NCBI GenBank assembly: GCA_030765045.1
Contig: CM060964.1
Location: forward strand, 148,083,065-148,147,064
DNA from: Tenodera sinensis
Taxonomy: Eukaryota; Arthropoda; Insecta; Mantodea; Mantidae
Length of the DNA stretch: 64,000 nucleotides
Direction: 5' to 3'
Both the position numbers and the translations under genes were made by a program. Of this stretch, positions 1 to 14,324 are shown piece after piece. Every line of letters begins with the position of its first letter. Position 1 is the stretch's first letter. The notes under the pieces were generated by a model, which was not told the origin of the DNA, did no database searches, and saw only the letters and a program-made list of their open reading frames with translations.

Positions 1-268
1 TGGGCCGCACTGAAACCGTGAGACGGGAGACCACAGAGATAGCAAAGATCCCTGCTGGTGAGAGAGGAGTTATAAACCTAAGACTTTAAACACACTAATA
101 ATCACAAAAAATCTAGTAGAGGAAGAGGGTGATAATAAGCAACATGAGGTGCTGTATGTGGCAACAGTTAATGAACATGAAGGGGTGAAATGGTGGTGAG
201 CGGCTCGGGGTCCCAGGTGTGCCAAACCCGTACCTACCATAGTAGGGCCCCTGGAGGGGGGGGGGGGG
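1..268 (-). mobile_element. 5' end of a second I-like LINE copy, cut by window edge
   Basis: This stretch matches the 5' untranslated end of the full-length LINE at 25314-31041 (compare 30775-31040). Both share the C-rich start on the minus strand (G-run at 255-268), the pentamer-rich block after it and the same order of short motifs. The rest of the element would lie to the left of the window. The sequence shows the homology directly; that a body follows outside the window is inferred. Confidence 0.8.
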
Positions 269-271
269 TTG

Positions 272-640
272 GTAGAGGTGGACAAGTTTCATGGCCACCA
301 CAGTTGCCAGTTCTGACACCTCTCGACTATTTTCTGTGGAGTTGTATGAAGAATATGGTGTATGGCACTCCTGTAATCTCAGTGGACATGACTCAAGTCC
401 ATGGAGAAATTGAAAATCTTCAAAGACAACCACATGTACTGTATCATGTACATGAGGCTCATCACTGCCGATATAGGCTCTGCAATGATGTGTGAGGTAC
501 ACAGTTTGAAGCTATTTGTAGACAGCTCGATGTTAGGCTCGTTGATGAAATGTGAATGTACACCCATTTTACACTTTTGATTCGCTACAGCCTCCAAACC
601 ATGCATTTCCCGACAAGGGTTCCTATTTGAAACCAATTAG
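272..640 (+). pseudogene. Tc1/mariner-superfamily transposase C-terminal remnant
   Basis: Translation from 289 gives WPPQLPVLTPLDYFLW, the degenerate form of the conserved block that carries the last catalytic Asp in a family of insect mariner-like transposases. It is followed by NMVYGTPV, usual in that family, and by a decayed C-terminal block near 480-530 after a stop. Only the last third of the protein is present. It directly abuts the LINE 5' end at 268, so the LINE probably landed in it. Related remnants occur near 35400-35900 and at 41801-42637. Confidence 0.7.
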
Positions 641-667
641 TTTGTCATCTCACACAACATACTAGGC

Positions 668-905
668 ATTATTATTTGTTTATGCCAACAAACTACAATA
701 GTAAGTCACCATTGCGGTAATTGTCTCTGATGTGAAACTGCCTTTGTGGTTTACGAGGAGAAATACGAACTGGTTGGAAAATTTGGTGAAATTCTGGCAG
801 TTTGTCACAGCAAGCTTAATGGTTAGAGCACCCGCCTGGTAAGCGGAGCGTCTGTGGTTCAGATCCCAGCTGTGGCACTGAATTTTTCAGTTCCAGTTCT
901 ACCTT
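668..905 (+). mobile_element. tRNA-derived SINE, family 1, copy A
   Basis: It contains a tRNA-like head with an A-box-like TTAATGGTTAGAGC and a B-box-like GTGGTTCAGATCCC at about 812-875, followed by the family tail that reads ATTTTTCAGTTCCAGTTCTA. Closely similar copies lie at 14325-14535, 14545-14710, 23735-24380 and 57665-57960. The preceding 130 bases are also family sequence. It is not a functional tRNA: the acceptor stem is missing and the anticodon arm is degenerate. Confidence 0.75.
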
Positions 906-956
906 GCATACTAGGCATTGTTGGTATTTTTTGGGACACCTGTGTATCTATCTATC

Positions 957-962
957 CCTCCC

Positions 963-998
<36 letters not shown>

Positions 999-1053
999 GC
1001 ACGCACGCCCGCCCGCCCGCCCACCCACCCACCCACCCACCCACCCACCCACC

Positions 1054-1107
<54 letters not shown>
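957..1107. repeat. Compound microsatellite (CT)n-(AC)n-(GCCC/ACCC)n-(AC)n
   Basis: About 150 bases of uninterrupted simple repeat pass from CT to AC, then GCAC, GCCC and ACCC tetranucleotides, and back to AC. It sits at the 3' side of SINE copy A, a common place for microsatellites to be seeded from a SINE tail. Confidence 0.95.
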
Positions 1108-1109
<2 letters not shown>

Positions 1110-1119
1110 GTTAAATATG

Positions 1120-2371
1120 AGGCAATATTTACCACAGCTGGCAGTTAAAAGACAGTTGCTGCTCTTGCTGCTTTAAGGAACAAAACTGTTGCTGTTAACA
1201 GCGATGAACCGACAGACAAGAAAGCCAGAGCAGTGTTTGTTGTTCTCTTATTTACTGTGCAAACCATCAGAAGCAGTATGTTGAAACTGTAACACCCCTG
1301 GAGGCTGTTAATGGACAAAATTGTGCTTGAGCGATTTCTGATGCTTTGCAGGATGTGGAAATTAGGTATAACCAAGTGGTGGCATTTGTCAGTGACTCTG
1401 CAAGATTCATGAACACACGCTTTCTGGATCTCCAGATTCTTCTGTCTGATCAAGTTGTTCAGGTACAATGTTGGGCATACAAAATTTATTTTTTGGTTGA
1501 ATTCTTCTATGCAATCTCATGGAGCTAAATAGAGCGATCGTCTCAGTCAAACACTTTTTTCTGAATGCCACAAAAAAAGGCACAATGCATTCAAAGAATA
1601 CCTTGACAAAAATAGTTCAACAGCTGGTTTCTTTCCCATTCCAAAATGTTCCAAAATATTAGAACTCTTAGTTAAACAGCAGTTGGATGGCTAACAGAGA
1701 ACTGTGACTTTTCTTTAATTTCCTACATTCAGGAAGGGCAGAGGAATACAATTTCAACTGCCACTGCAAATTTCTGAACACTATCAAGGAAGAGGATCTA
1801 AATGTGTTATATGTTCATTTGTTTGTTTGTGAAGTCACTTAATACACTACTGAAGGCACCACTCTTTCAACTGGAGACTAGTAAGCAGACTCAGGCAGTA
1901 GAACTATGTCCATGATTTCAGAATCTGAGGAGAAGACTTCAACAGACTGCCAGAAGTGGTTTTAGTGGTCAAGTAAACGATGGTGTGAAAAAAATTAGGT
2001 CTGTTCAAAGAGAAAGGAATACAGAATCTCTGATTTACAATGCAACCCATGTGCGTGTGAAGTTGAATAGATTAACTTCTTGTAATCCAGCCAGAACAAT
2101 CTTGGAGCCTGTTACAGAGTTATTCTACAGGTAGGATACTCTTATTCAAAGCACAGGTAAGCTTAATTCCCTGATGTCCAAAGTGCCCTCTTTAAAAAAT
2201 GTTCCCGCATATGAAGCTATGCATGGGCATCTTGACTTCAAGGAACTCTGGTGGAAAAGTGCTAACTTGAGTGTTCTTGAAGCTGTGATATCCATGCAGA
2301 GAACTCACAAAACATTTGCAGATGGAGCATTAAAAGCACTTTGGATATCAGTTTCCAATGTCGACTGTGAG
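1120..2371 (+). pseudogene. hAT-type transposase remnant (CGGBP1-like/DUF659 group)
   Basis: Broken reading frames on the plus strand are collinear with hAT transposases related to CGGBP1-like proteins. Recognisable blocks are VVAFVSDSARFMNT (about 1379-1420), VVQVQCWAYK (about 1455-1484) and, near the end, the start of the C-terminal dimerisation block, LKALWISVSNVDCE, at about 2332-2372. Several stops and frameshifts separate the blocks, so it is a fossil. The C-terminal hAT block is cut exactly where the 58-base LINE tail (2372-2429) was inserted. Family assignment is from memory of conserved blocks. Confidence 0.6.
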
Positions 2372-2429
2372 GGGGCCTAGTGACCAAGTTGTCGACAGGC
2401 CCTTAAACCCAACACTCACTCACTCACTT
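2372..2429 (+). mobile_element. 58-bp extreme 3'-end LINE insertion with TSD
   Basis: This short insert ends in (ACTC) repeats and matches the 3' terminus of the I-like LINE at 25314-25375 read on its own strand. Both have the order GTGACC/TGACCT, TTGTCGACA/TTGTTGACA, CCTTAAAC, then ACTCACTCAC. The flanking GACTGTGAG is present on both sides (2363-2371 and 2430-2438). It is therefore an extremely 5'-truncated LINE insertion, or a SINE that borrows this tail. Confidence 0.7.
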
Positions 2430-2438
2430 GACTGTGAG

Positions 2439-3067
2439 ATATATTTTTTTAAGTTTTCTTGTGTTTTATGGGTCAGTGAATGAACTTGAGCATGACACTC
2501 TAGAAACACTCTCATCCTATATTTATGAAAGTAGCATTTAAAGTAAGTGGATATGTATTTTATAAATGGGTATCAAGAGTGAAGAAGAGATTTTGTAACT
2601 GGCACTTTTAAGAAATGATTGATTTTATCACAAAATACATCACATTGCAAATGTTTCTGTGGAGAACTTGTATCTCAACACCAATTACAAACTTTAAAAT
2701 ACATAACTAGCATTATTTCATATGAGGAGAAAAAACTAGTTCCTTATTTGAAAAACTCAAGAGGAAAATAAGCATATTAAATAAATAAACCAAAATATAA
2801 ATGCTCAAATTACAATTAATATAATTAGTATACAGTTGCCAAAAATCATTACTCTTAAATTTATAAACTGTTATTTCCTATCTCTTTCCCCTCCTGTTAC
2901 CCAAGAATTTTCACTTATGTAGTAAAGAACTTTAACCTTTACTGCCCAAGAATTTTAAGGATGTCTACTTAAGAATTTTAAGAGTCCCTATTCATAAGTA
3001 AAGGAGATAACATTTAATATAGAGGTATGCTAAACATAGGTATGTTTCAATGTCTCATTTATTTTTC
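2439..3067. other. AT-rich sequence, nothing recognised
   Basis: No coding frame, repeat boundary or RNA signature is supported here. The sequence is AT-rich with short T-runs. It may contain the decayed end of the hAT remnant upstream. Confidence 0.6.
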
Positions 3068-3285
3068 ACCTTACGTGTGTCCACAATGTTTCGGCACCTT
3101 CTGCAATGGTGATCTCCCTAGTTGCAAAGACAGTATAACTGACTGGGAGGGACTGGGGTCCTGGCCGTGTTCCACATCCAGTACTGCACCCCACTCATGA
3201 TGCCTATGGTGGGCAGAGGTGGGGGATACAGAGGCCAGGTGGTAGGACCTAGCTTGGACAGGGCTGTTGCGCCGCATGATTAGTT
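3068..3285 (-). repeat. GC-richer block resembling a retroelement terminal repeat
   Basis: A sharp rise in GC over about 215 bases sets this block apart from its AT-rich surroundings. On the minus strand it ends with GAAGGTGCCGAAACATTGTG, a layout seen in Penelope-like terminal repeats (short hairpin arm followed by CGAAAC and a T/G-rich end). No second copy lies in the window, so the identity is a guess; it could equally be a SINE or an old exon. Confidence 0.3.
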
Positions 3286-4329
3286 TTTTTTAATTACTTT
3301 GTAATGGTGAACTGTGATGGAGCAGATATTATGTTTCTAACATTTTATAATAGTAAGATGTCAATTTCATTTAATATTTCCAAGATAAAATTTTCATTCT
3401 ACATTCGCCCACACATATTTATTATTTTTATCAAAATAAGATCTTGTACTATTGTGAATTTTGAAACCTTATTTATTCTATAATATTCTCAGGTATAGGT
3501 ATTTCAGAGAAAAATATTTATGATAATTGCAAAGATAATTGTAAATATTACATAAGCTAGTACCAGAAAGCAAAGTTTGAAGCTAATGCAGTAAATACCA
3601 TTAAAGAAAATGAGCCTTAATGTAAAATCTCCCTTGAATAATCCAGAGCACAGTAAAAGTGATAATATTGATAAATAAGTTTAAGGCTATATTTCCTTCA
3701 GTCAGCATTCCAGACTCTATGTGTGTATCCCAAAATTTTTAGTTGGAACATCTATTACCTATCCAATTTTTGCATGCTTTTACTGAAACACACATTGTAC
3801 TTCACTAAATTGATGAAGTAAGTATATCTAACATGTGCTTCCATTTTGGATAATGCAAGTTTGCCTACATAAATCTCACACTTGTAGAGCAAAAGTTATG
3901 AGGTTCTATGTATTATATGGATGGTCATGTTGCAACCTGAGTTCAACCTAATTACAGTAAGCACAGTGATAAACAGTTACTCTGAAACAATCATATTTTA
4001 AAATACAGCAATTGAAAAAAATCAATACATTTTAGAGGCAGCGTTCTTCATATCCTATGCCACTGCCTACATTATGAATTAAATGGGAGATTTAACTTTC
4101 ATTTTCTAAATTATGGTTTATATTTTACCATAGCTTCCTTCTTTCTCTCTCTCCCTGCCCCCTCCCTCTTTATTTGTCACCTGCCTAGTTCATACTTTTG
4201 GTTTACTCTGCAATTTTTTCTAAAATATGAATAAGAACAAAATATATGTTCATGAATTATATGTAACAGTCATTGGGTGTAATGCATTGTATACATGCTC
4301 AACATAATTACAAAATTATCTGTACTTAC
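3286..4329 (-). other. TUT gene intron downstream of the second exon; nothing recognised
   Basis: AT-rich sequence downstream, in gene orientation, of the exon at 4330-4476. I looked on the minus strand for the next exon of the uridylyltransferase, which should encode the residues after the LQE that ends the exon, and found none. The next exon probably lies to the left of the window. Confidence 0.5.
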
Positions 4330-4476
4330 CTCTTGTAAGATAGGTAGGACTGGAGGTGAGCATTGTTGTAAAAAGTATATGAGCATCAATATATAGGCAT
4401 ACGAAGAAAGGCTTCCTCTTGATGCATCACATATGTCACATATTTTGGCAAATCGTTTTACTACATAACCTAAAAC
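4330..4476 (-). CDS. TUT4/7: Exon of a TUT4/TUT7-like terminal uridylyltransferase (PAP-associated domain)
   Basis: The exon is 147 bases, 49 codons, phase 0 at both ends. The acceptor is a pyrimidine-rich tract ending in TTTTCAG at 4477-4483; the donor is GAG|GTAAGT at 4330-4324. The peptide starts VLGYVVKRFAKICDICDASR and continues into GSLSSYAYILMLIYFLQQ, the hallmark of the PAP-associated (central) domain of TUT4/TUT7. This domain forms the nucleotide-base pocket of enzymes that add uridines to RNA 3' ends, for example pre-let-7 and deadenylated mRNAs. It joins in frame to the exon at 53176-53394 (…NRVK + VLGY…), which is the expected order in the family. No frame disruption is visible, so this is a live host exon. 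Distinguishing TUT4 from TUT7 or another ZCCHC-type TUTase is not possible from 122 residues. Confidence 0.9.
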
Positions 4477-4958
4477 CTGAAAATAAAAGTTAACCAAATT
4501 AATAAATACGATCAAAAAACTGTTCATTCCACAGTACTTAATTTCAGTACTTCACATAAAGAAAACTATTATTTTGTTTAGTTTGCTTATTCATTTAAGG
4601 CGTTTGATTCACTCCACGTCAGTTAAACCAGAAAATTTTCAAATTGTTCTCTATGTCCAGGATTTTCATAAAAGCTTGTAGCACTGTATTATAAGTGCAC
4701 TGGTGCTACGGATTTGAAACATCTTTATATTTGTTTATTGGTTGCAGAGTACTGCCTAGCCCAGGATATCTCAAAGTTGAAAATCAAACTGGATGCAAAT
4801 AAAGGTGCACAGCTTCCTTGCACTGTGCATCGTAGCAACTCTGCTCGATTCAACTCGCGCACTGCAGAGTGAAGAATCAAGGAACCCTCTGTTCATAGAT
4901 AGCTAGCTTATCAGTGAAATAGACACATACAATAGGACAACCTAATAATGGAGCAATG

Positions 4959-7900
4959 CAGTGGTGGCTCGTGACCTAAACTATGGGTGAACCTCTTTAT
5001 CACATAAAAATCACAAGCAATATACCTATTTCTTATACATTAAGTTGATTCTTCTGTCCTTTCTGTTGGCTTATTTCTCAGTTATATTGTCATAAGGCTG
5101 CTTCCTCTCAAGGTCATTCAGATGTCCTTGTGGATGGGGATGCTTTCTCGAGGGTTAATCTTTCCTGGGTCATAGAGCTCCACAAATAAGTATTTATGCG
5201 TTTGACAGTAGAAAAGCTTCTCTCCATTGAAACGTTCATTGACAGCAATGCTACAACGAGCGAAAAAAGTTTGTACACCTGTGGAAATTTGTTATTGTTT
5301 TGTTTGACCAGCTTTAATGTTTGTGTAATGGGAACGTTATGTTTGTTCCCATAAAAAATCTCAAGTTCCGTTTACAAATGACTTACTTTAAATTAATTTG
5401 CTTATGTTTTCAGAAGAGAGGTGAGAGCATCAATGGGGAAAACAGTGCAATTCTGTAGGAACCTCAAAGAATCAGTGAGAGTACAAAACTGAAGTTTTCC
5501 AAGGTCTTGGAATGTAATTGTAATTTGTGCACAGATTATGCCCAAATTTCAAAATATAACTTTTAACTACTTCTGGAAAAGTTCATCTTGGGACAGTTTA
5601 GCATATTTTTGGCCTGTAAACTCTGCCCTTTGTCTAGCTGTCTGAAAAAATTTTACTAAAACTTCATCAGTTCTTTTTCTTTGAAGTATATGATAACTGT
5701 TTACCATTTGCTTCTGACAGAAACCTATGTTGAGAGATATTTTTTGAAGAATACTAACAGAAGACTGGTAATCTGAAAGATCTCATAAAAACAATGATCA
5801 AAAATGCAAATTCAGTCATTCACATTATTGAGAAAACCATTTAAAAGTCGAACTGCTGTCTGGTCGGACTCAGAGTCATCTGTTATATCCTGAAAAATCT
5901 TACTGAGATCATTCTAGTTTTCTTCAACCACTTTAAGCAATTCTGAGTATGACCTCCATCGGGTATTTGTTGCAGTGGGCTTTTGCCGCCCTAAAAGGGT
6001 GTCTAGGGCATAGCTTCTTTTGGCAAAGTTATGAAAAAATGAAGGGGTTCCAGCAGTATGAGTGAAAAAGATGCTGCATTGAGAAATTTCATGCACTGTG
6101 CTTTGTACAACTATACTCAGCCTATGGGCTAAACAATGAACAAAGACTGCCTGAGGTGCAAAATCTATTACTCTTTTCTTGCAAACCACTTGAATGTCCA
6201 CACATGACACTGGCACCATCGTAGCACTGCCCCATAACTTTTGACTGATAGTCATATGATCCCAACACTGAATTAGCCAAGACAATGTTCTATTGCAACT
6301 GAAAAAAAAAAAAAAAAAATGACTAGTTCATCATGCGCATCTACTAGTCTGACAATTATGGAACACAGATTTTTGTGTGATATCTGTAGTATAATCAATT
6401 TGAATTGAAAAAAGTCACTGCTGCATATTTCCAACTTGATATACTCATCAATGTACTTCGAAATACAGCCAATAAAAACAATTTCCATTTTATTGTAATG
6501 AATCTCTAACAAACTTATCAAAATTAATAAAGACAACAATTCCTTGAAATGTACCCTATTAGATGAAGGTGGGCTTTCATCATGACCACGAAAAGCAAGT
6601 TCTAGTCTGACCAAATACATTACTACATTAATTACAACCCTAAAAACTAATTGGTGCAGTCTTACCTTTTCATTGTGTTGAGCAACATACAACCAGTTGT
6701 TTTCCTTCAGAGCATCAGCAATGGTGTTTTGATTCTTTTCGAGTTGCTTCAGTTGGAGCGCGTACTTGAGATGTTCAGCACAGTCTGAATGTTTATGTAA
6801 TGACCAACTGATGTTTAAAATGTCACAAAAACTAGCGCTGTTCCACACTGTCTTTTTTGTACCAAGTAATAAGCAAAGCCAATAAAACAGTTTTTTATAT
6901 AATAACTACCACCCAGCCACTCATACTCACTCCACCACGAACCTTTAAAGTGCTTTTTGTAACATTTTGCAACTTTTTGTTCACCTTTTGTCAAGGTTTT
7001 CATTGGAAAATTAAAACTGCCAGTACTCAACTATCCCTTTCAAATTTCTCCAGACTGGCTAGAAGAGCTATAGTCCTGCAATCACATTTGTTTTATGGCA
7101 GGAGAATCCTTTTGCTGACAGTATCCCAGTTGAGAGCCGATTGTCACATAATATGGCATTGGATCAAATTCAGAAATAGGAGATCCAGTTAGATCAATGA
7201 GTTGACCTAAAACTTGTGGGCAAGTGTTCTTTGGAGATTGATGGTATAGATCATATAGTTTTCTAATAATATCTGAAAGCAATTTATTGCATGGAATAAT
7301 TCACAGCAAGCACTTGTCTGATATTACAGCAATCCCAGATTATGGTAGAGTGAAAAATTGTTTAATTGCACCCCAACAACTCTGCTACTATTACGAGACA
7401 CCATTACATTGCAAATACATGAGACTTGATTTAAATATTCTGCGACATAAAATTATACGCTTAAATTGGTTAGCCCATGCATTGCCAATAATTTCATTGT
7501 TAATTCAGGTGGGTAAAATTAATTAGTGTGCGGCAAAAATAAATCTTTTTTCAATATTATCATCTCTCCTTCATTAGGTATTATAACATTATTCTCTGGT
7601 TCTGTAAATTATTAGAATTTTATCCAAACAAGTAAACGCTGATGGCCTTGTAAGAACAATGCACATTGCATGGTTTACAACTTCCGGTACTCACTTTGGA
7701 CAATTCTATAACTACCTGTATGGAGTACCGGCCCAACAAAAACCCTGACTTTTGTGCTGATAAATTAAGAATAAAAGTTGGTCTTCTTGCTAATAGCACA
7801 TCCCTTTTATCACAATCAATCCACCACGAAAATGGTGTGCATAATATACTACACACTGTCATTTTGCAGATCCATTTTTCCACTAACTTGAACTAAACAA

Positions 7901-8391
7901 AACAATAAGAAGTTGCAGTGAAGCTAACTTCAGTAAAATAAACACAATTGGCAATTGAGTACACAACCACTTCATGTGAAGTGTGTTTACAATAATGGAC
8001 TAGCCTCTACTAGGGGTTGTGGTTCACTGATCTTCTGTTCTGCTGTAGCTGCATGTTACCCTCACAGTATATCTATTTGGCAACACATGGAACCACTGGA
8101 ACCTTAAATTATGTTTCACTGTCATGGCAACAGAACATAAACATGCAGTTATATCAGCTGGCAGAAATAGCTGCACCTTTTGTCCCATAAAGTGCCCTCT
8201 TCAAGGCCAAAGTGTGAGGGAGAAGGCAGGTAACTGGTAGCTTTCATCCTTCCCTTTACACGCACAGATGTATTTCCAAATGGTTGTTTGTATATTTAAG
8301 CGTACAACAAATTAAATACCTATATCATATTTAAAACAACTACAACAGGTGAAGTGGAGCTTCACTAGCTTCACCTGAATAGCCGCCACTG
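4959..8391 (-). mobile_element. Full-length hAT transposon, ZMYM1-like type, copy 1
   Basis: The ends are CAGTGGTGGCT (4959) and, inverted, CAGTGGCGGCT (8391). They are flanked by an 8-bp target duplication, GAGCAATG at 4951-4958 and GAGCAATC at 8392-8399 (one mismatch). Eight-base duplications and CAGTGG ends are standard for this hAT group, which is also the source of the domesticated ZMYM1-like proteins. Length is 3433 bases. The transposase lies on the minus strand and is broken (see 5914-7280). The element sits inside the older BED-finger hAT. Confidence 0.85.
5914..7280 (-). pseudogene. ZMYM1-like hAT transposase, broken
   Basis: Blocks on the minus strand are in family order. The N-terminal PISEFDP lead-in (about 7160-7200) is followed by a TTF-type zinc-finger region, KGSWWSEYEWLG (about 6900-6950). 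Next come VAQHNEKVRLHQ and ELAFRGHDESPPSSNR (6540-6700), a degraded region where the first catalytic Asp is expected, and finally FVHCLAHRL and a TNTRWRSYSELLKVVE block (5914-6150). A 19-base A-run at 6301-6319 interrupts the middle, and frameshifts and stops occur between blocks. The C-terminal dimerisation domain should lie at 4959-5900 but is badly decayed. It is not active. Confidence 0.8.
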
Positions 8392-8399
8392 GAGCAATC

Positions 8400-9719
8400 T
8401 GCTCCAAAGAAAGCAAAGAAGGCCGAAAGTCAATTGATATCAGAGTGGGAACTTACTTATTTTTTGAAAGTCATGACCACAGAGTCAAATACTTCATCTG
8501 CAGTGCAACAACTACATGTGCAGGAAAATCATGTGTTGAAAGACACTGTAACAGAGTACAAATATGGTGAAATCATAAGAGGACACTAGAGAGGAAGAAT
8601 TAAAAAGGCTGCTATATCTTGGAGAAGAGCATTCCTTATCCAAAAATGAGGTATGTACCAGTGCTTTCATTAAAACAAAAGATCAGATTTAGTGTTAAAA
8701 GCCAAACTAACAATTTTATACTGCACACGGCATGTAAACATTAAGCAGTGAGGAAGCAGCAGTGCTGAATGCAAGGAAGAGAGAGATGGTAAAGCGAGTG
8801 AGAGAGAAGCGTAAGGAAAGAGTCAGTGGAAGTTTGCACCAAGGTAAACTTTTCAGTCACATTTTACACCTTGCACAGCACCGGTGCATGCATCTTGAGA
8901 GGCCCAGGTTAAGTCAGTTTTGGGCTTTCATACAGTAGTATTCAAAATTATTTTGTAGGAGAGGTTTGTGGGTAGCGCATCTATCCACAGGCTGAATTAA
9001 AATAAATTTATGGTCCAGGCAGAAGACCATTTGACCTCACTGCAATTACATGTAGTAGATGTTGAATGCAGGAAAACATACCAGTTATCAAGTAACTACA
9101 ATTCCCTTGTAGTTTATAAGTATTTTGTACATTTTTAAAGAAAAAGATGTGCTAAAATACATAATGATATGCTTATTTAAGTCATTATTAATGTTTCTAT
9201 TTGTTTATAGCACTGTCCAAACAAAGTAATAATTGATTTAAGACAAGTTGAGTTAAATGCTATCAGTAAAGGTTGGACTCAATCTTTTGTTGCAAAGGAG
9301 TTTGGTGACTCCTGACAAGATTATCGATGGTATAAAACAATCCTCAAAGTACTTGGGTCAAGAAAATAACTGTGTAGGGAACACAAGCTATTGGAATACG
9401 TAAAAAGGCAACTATGATACATTTACCCCATTATTGTGCTCTCTGGTTACTTTTGGTGCCGTTCTGCCTGTTTAGTTGACAAGTAATACCAGCAACTCTT
9501 CCTAGAGGATACCCCAGTTAAATATATGGCCATAAATGGTGTTAATTGTAGTACTTATGTTGGCATGACAGATATTATCTTACAATATATAAACTGTTCA
9601 GTTTAAACGGTTCTGCTGATGTATCTCACATGCACATATCAATGTAAGGTATTGTTTTAGTGTCTAAAATAAGTGTTTCATACTTCCACATATTAGTAAA
9701 TATTAGTAAATGCAATACA
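8400..9719. other. End of the BED-hAT, then unassigned AT-rich sequence
   Basis: 8400-8912 completes the older BED-finger hAT. From about 8913 to 9719 I see no coding frame or repeat end that I can support; part may be the decayed 3' end of hAT copy 2, whose coding piece begins at 9720. Confidence 0.4.
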
Positions 9720-10062
9720 ATATATTTAACCTAGAAAGTGTTGTTTCAAAATAGGATTTGTAAAGCAGGTTTTACTGGCTATTTTGATACTACTAAATCC
9801 CACTGTAAGGTTGGCAGTATCTCGATGTAGTTTAATCTCGACCATGAAACTTTTGGGAGCTGCCATTAAACTGTTTCCCCTATAAAAGAGTACAGGGAAC
9901 TGTAGTGTCATGAGAGGCGTATATACGCCATTTTGCTGACTTCAAACATGATCGAAAAATACTGCTCATTCCTCTTGTTTTTTAGCATATCACAAGTGGT
10001 CCTTATTTTCGATATGCAGTAGTTTACATCCAGTGACCTCTTCTGCAAAACATTGAATAACA
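9720..10062 (-). pseudogene. hAT copy 2, C-terminal piece
   Basis: The minus strand reads LFNVLQKRSLDVNYCISKIR and continues into CDMLKNKRNEQYF, a block of ZMYM1-like hAT transposases downstream of the RWS motif. It is the continuation of the piece at 13150-13460: with the element at 10063-13147 removed, DIFYFTDI joins LFNVLQK in frame. Sequence after about 9900 is decayed. Confidence 0.8.
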
Positions 10063-10447
10063 CAGGGTGGAAGGTACTGTTTCGGCCAGAATAATATGGG
10101 TAATAGATGCAGGTGTAAGAAACATAAAATGCCAAGTTTCATTTTGGTAGGCTTAATAGTTTTGTAAAAATTTAAGTTTTTCAGTAGTGTAAATGGCAAC
10201 GCTATGCTGTGTTCGCACATGCCAGCAACTTGTATTGAATCCGAGCAGCGTGTGCTTCTAGGTCAGTAGTGCCTCAGATGTAAACAAAACACCTGACTGG
10301 CGCATACCTGGTAGCCAACACTGCTTCAGTTGTAAACACAACACCTGACCGGCATATGCAAGTACTGCAGGAAGACATCAACAAAACACTGGCCCAGTAC
10401 ATTTACGTAACACTGAAGTGGTCGCAATCTACGGCAAATTGGCAAGA

Positions 10448-12800
<2,353 letters not shown>

Positions 12801-13149
12801 GGACATACGACAACTGCCTTTCATGTGGCCCATGACATTGCCATATTTTGTTTAGAAATTAAACTTTGCATGACACTTTAACATTAAATTGTGACTAAAT
12901 TCATTCGAATTAAGATTAAAAGGCATTGCAGCCTTGTTCACACTATGTTTGTGCAATAGTTTGTGAAATAATAAACCATTTATATCCATTCGTCAAGAAG
13001 CTGGATGGCTTCAAATGATTGACACAAATTTTTTTTTTTTTTGGCAAAACGGTTCTATGTTGACAAAAATTGTATTGGACATAATTGTTACACACATCAT
13101 GTAGAATCCCCGGTTAATGTGTGGCCAAAGCAGTACCTTCCATCCTGTA

Positions 13150-13460
13150 TATCTGTAAAATAAAATATGTCATGAAACACTAATGCCAAAAATGCAAATC
13201 CAAAATTATTCATGTTCAGAAACCCTCTGGCAAGCAGAATGGAATTATCATCAGACTGTTCACAGCAAACTATGGTTTCAAAAACCTCTTTAAATTTTTC
13301 CAAGTCATCCACAATTACATGCTATAATTTTGAGTTGGAGCTCCAGCAGACAGCTATTACAGTTGCAATGTGTGGTCCCGATAAAGAAGTAACTGAGTAG
13401 GTTCTCTTTGCTGAGTGACGAAAAAAGGTAGGAATTCCAGCAATCAAAGAAAAAATATAT
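13150..13460 (-). pseudogene. hAT copy 2, middle piece
   Basis: The minus strand reads IAGIPTFFRHSAKRTYS, then a decayed WSSNSKL motif, then DDLEKFKEVFETI and FAFLALVFHDIFYFTDI, the standard order in ZMYM1-like hAT transposases. The last codon borders the 10063-13147 element. A frameshift and stops are present. Confidence 0.8.
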
Positions 13461-13589
13461 TTATACTATGCACCAATACAAGGAATATGGTTATACATCA
13501 ACCCAGGCAGTTTTTCTTGCCATATTCCCACCCAAGGTTTCTTAATATCTAAAAACAGTTTGTCATATTTATAATGGCAGGGGTAGTGG

Positions 13590-13933
<344 letters not shown>

Positions 13934-14324
13934 GTGCACAATAATGAGGAGCGTTTTTTCAAAACTCGATAGGTGCACAAAATGCGTTTCTGAGAAAACG
14001 CTTTTTTCTATTTATTGGCAATACTAATTGGTTAGCACAGCAAATATATTAATCATTCAATTCTCCTTCCTGATACTGTCTCATTGAATGTGAAAAGAAA
14101 CAAATAGCATAATTTAACAGGTGCAAATTTGGGGTTCGAAAATGCAGAGTTTTTTCTAAAGCAGATAGATGCTGATTAACTTTTCTGCGTGAGCGAGAAA
14201 TTAAGACATGAAATTTCGTTAGTTTTGTCATTTATTGTTTTTGTTGCTTTTTATTTATGCATTTATTAATTTTTTTATTTATTTTCACCTCTTTATAATA
14301 CATTATGTACCATACAACGAACAT

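Larger units (their letters stand above)
4754..8912 (+). mobile_element. Decayed hAT element with BED-finger ORF, split by another hAT
   Basis: The left end around 4754 (TAGCCCAGGATATCTCAA) and the reverse complement of the right end around 8890-8912 (TAACCTGGGCCTCTCAAG) look like terminal inverted repeats. If the 3.4-kb hAT insert at 4959-8391 is removed, an ATG at 4949 reads MEQ and continues at 8400 into SAPKKAKKAESQLISEWE. After a frameshift it gives KYFICSATTTCAGKSCVERH, which resembles a BED-type zinc finger. Element ends and family are tentative. Confidence 0.45.

Noticed and set aside
812..880. tRNA gene
   Set aside because: A and B boxes are present, but cloverleaf stems and acceptor are not, and the sequence recurs as a dispersed SINE with a common tail.
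854..1176. Ser/Leu/Thr/His-rich frames
   Set aside because: Artefact of the CT/AC/ACCC microsatellite.
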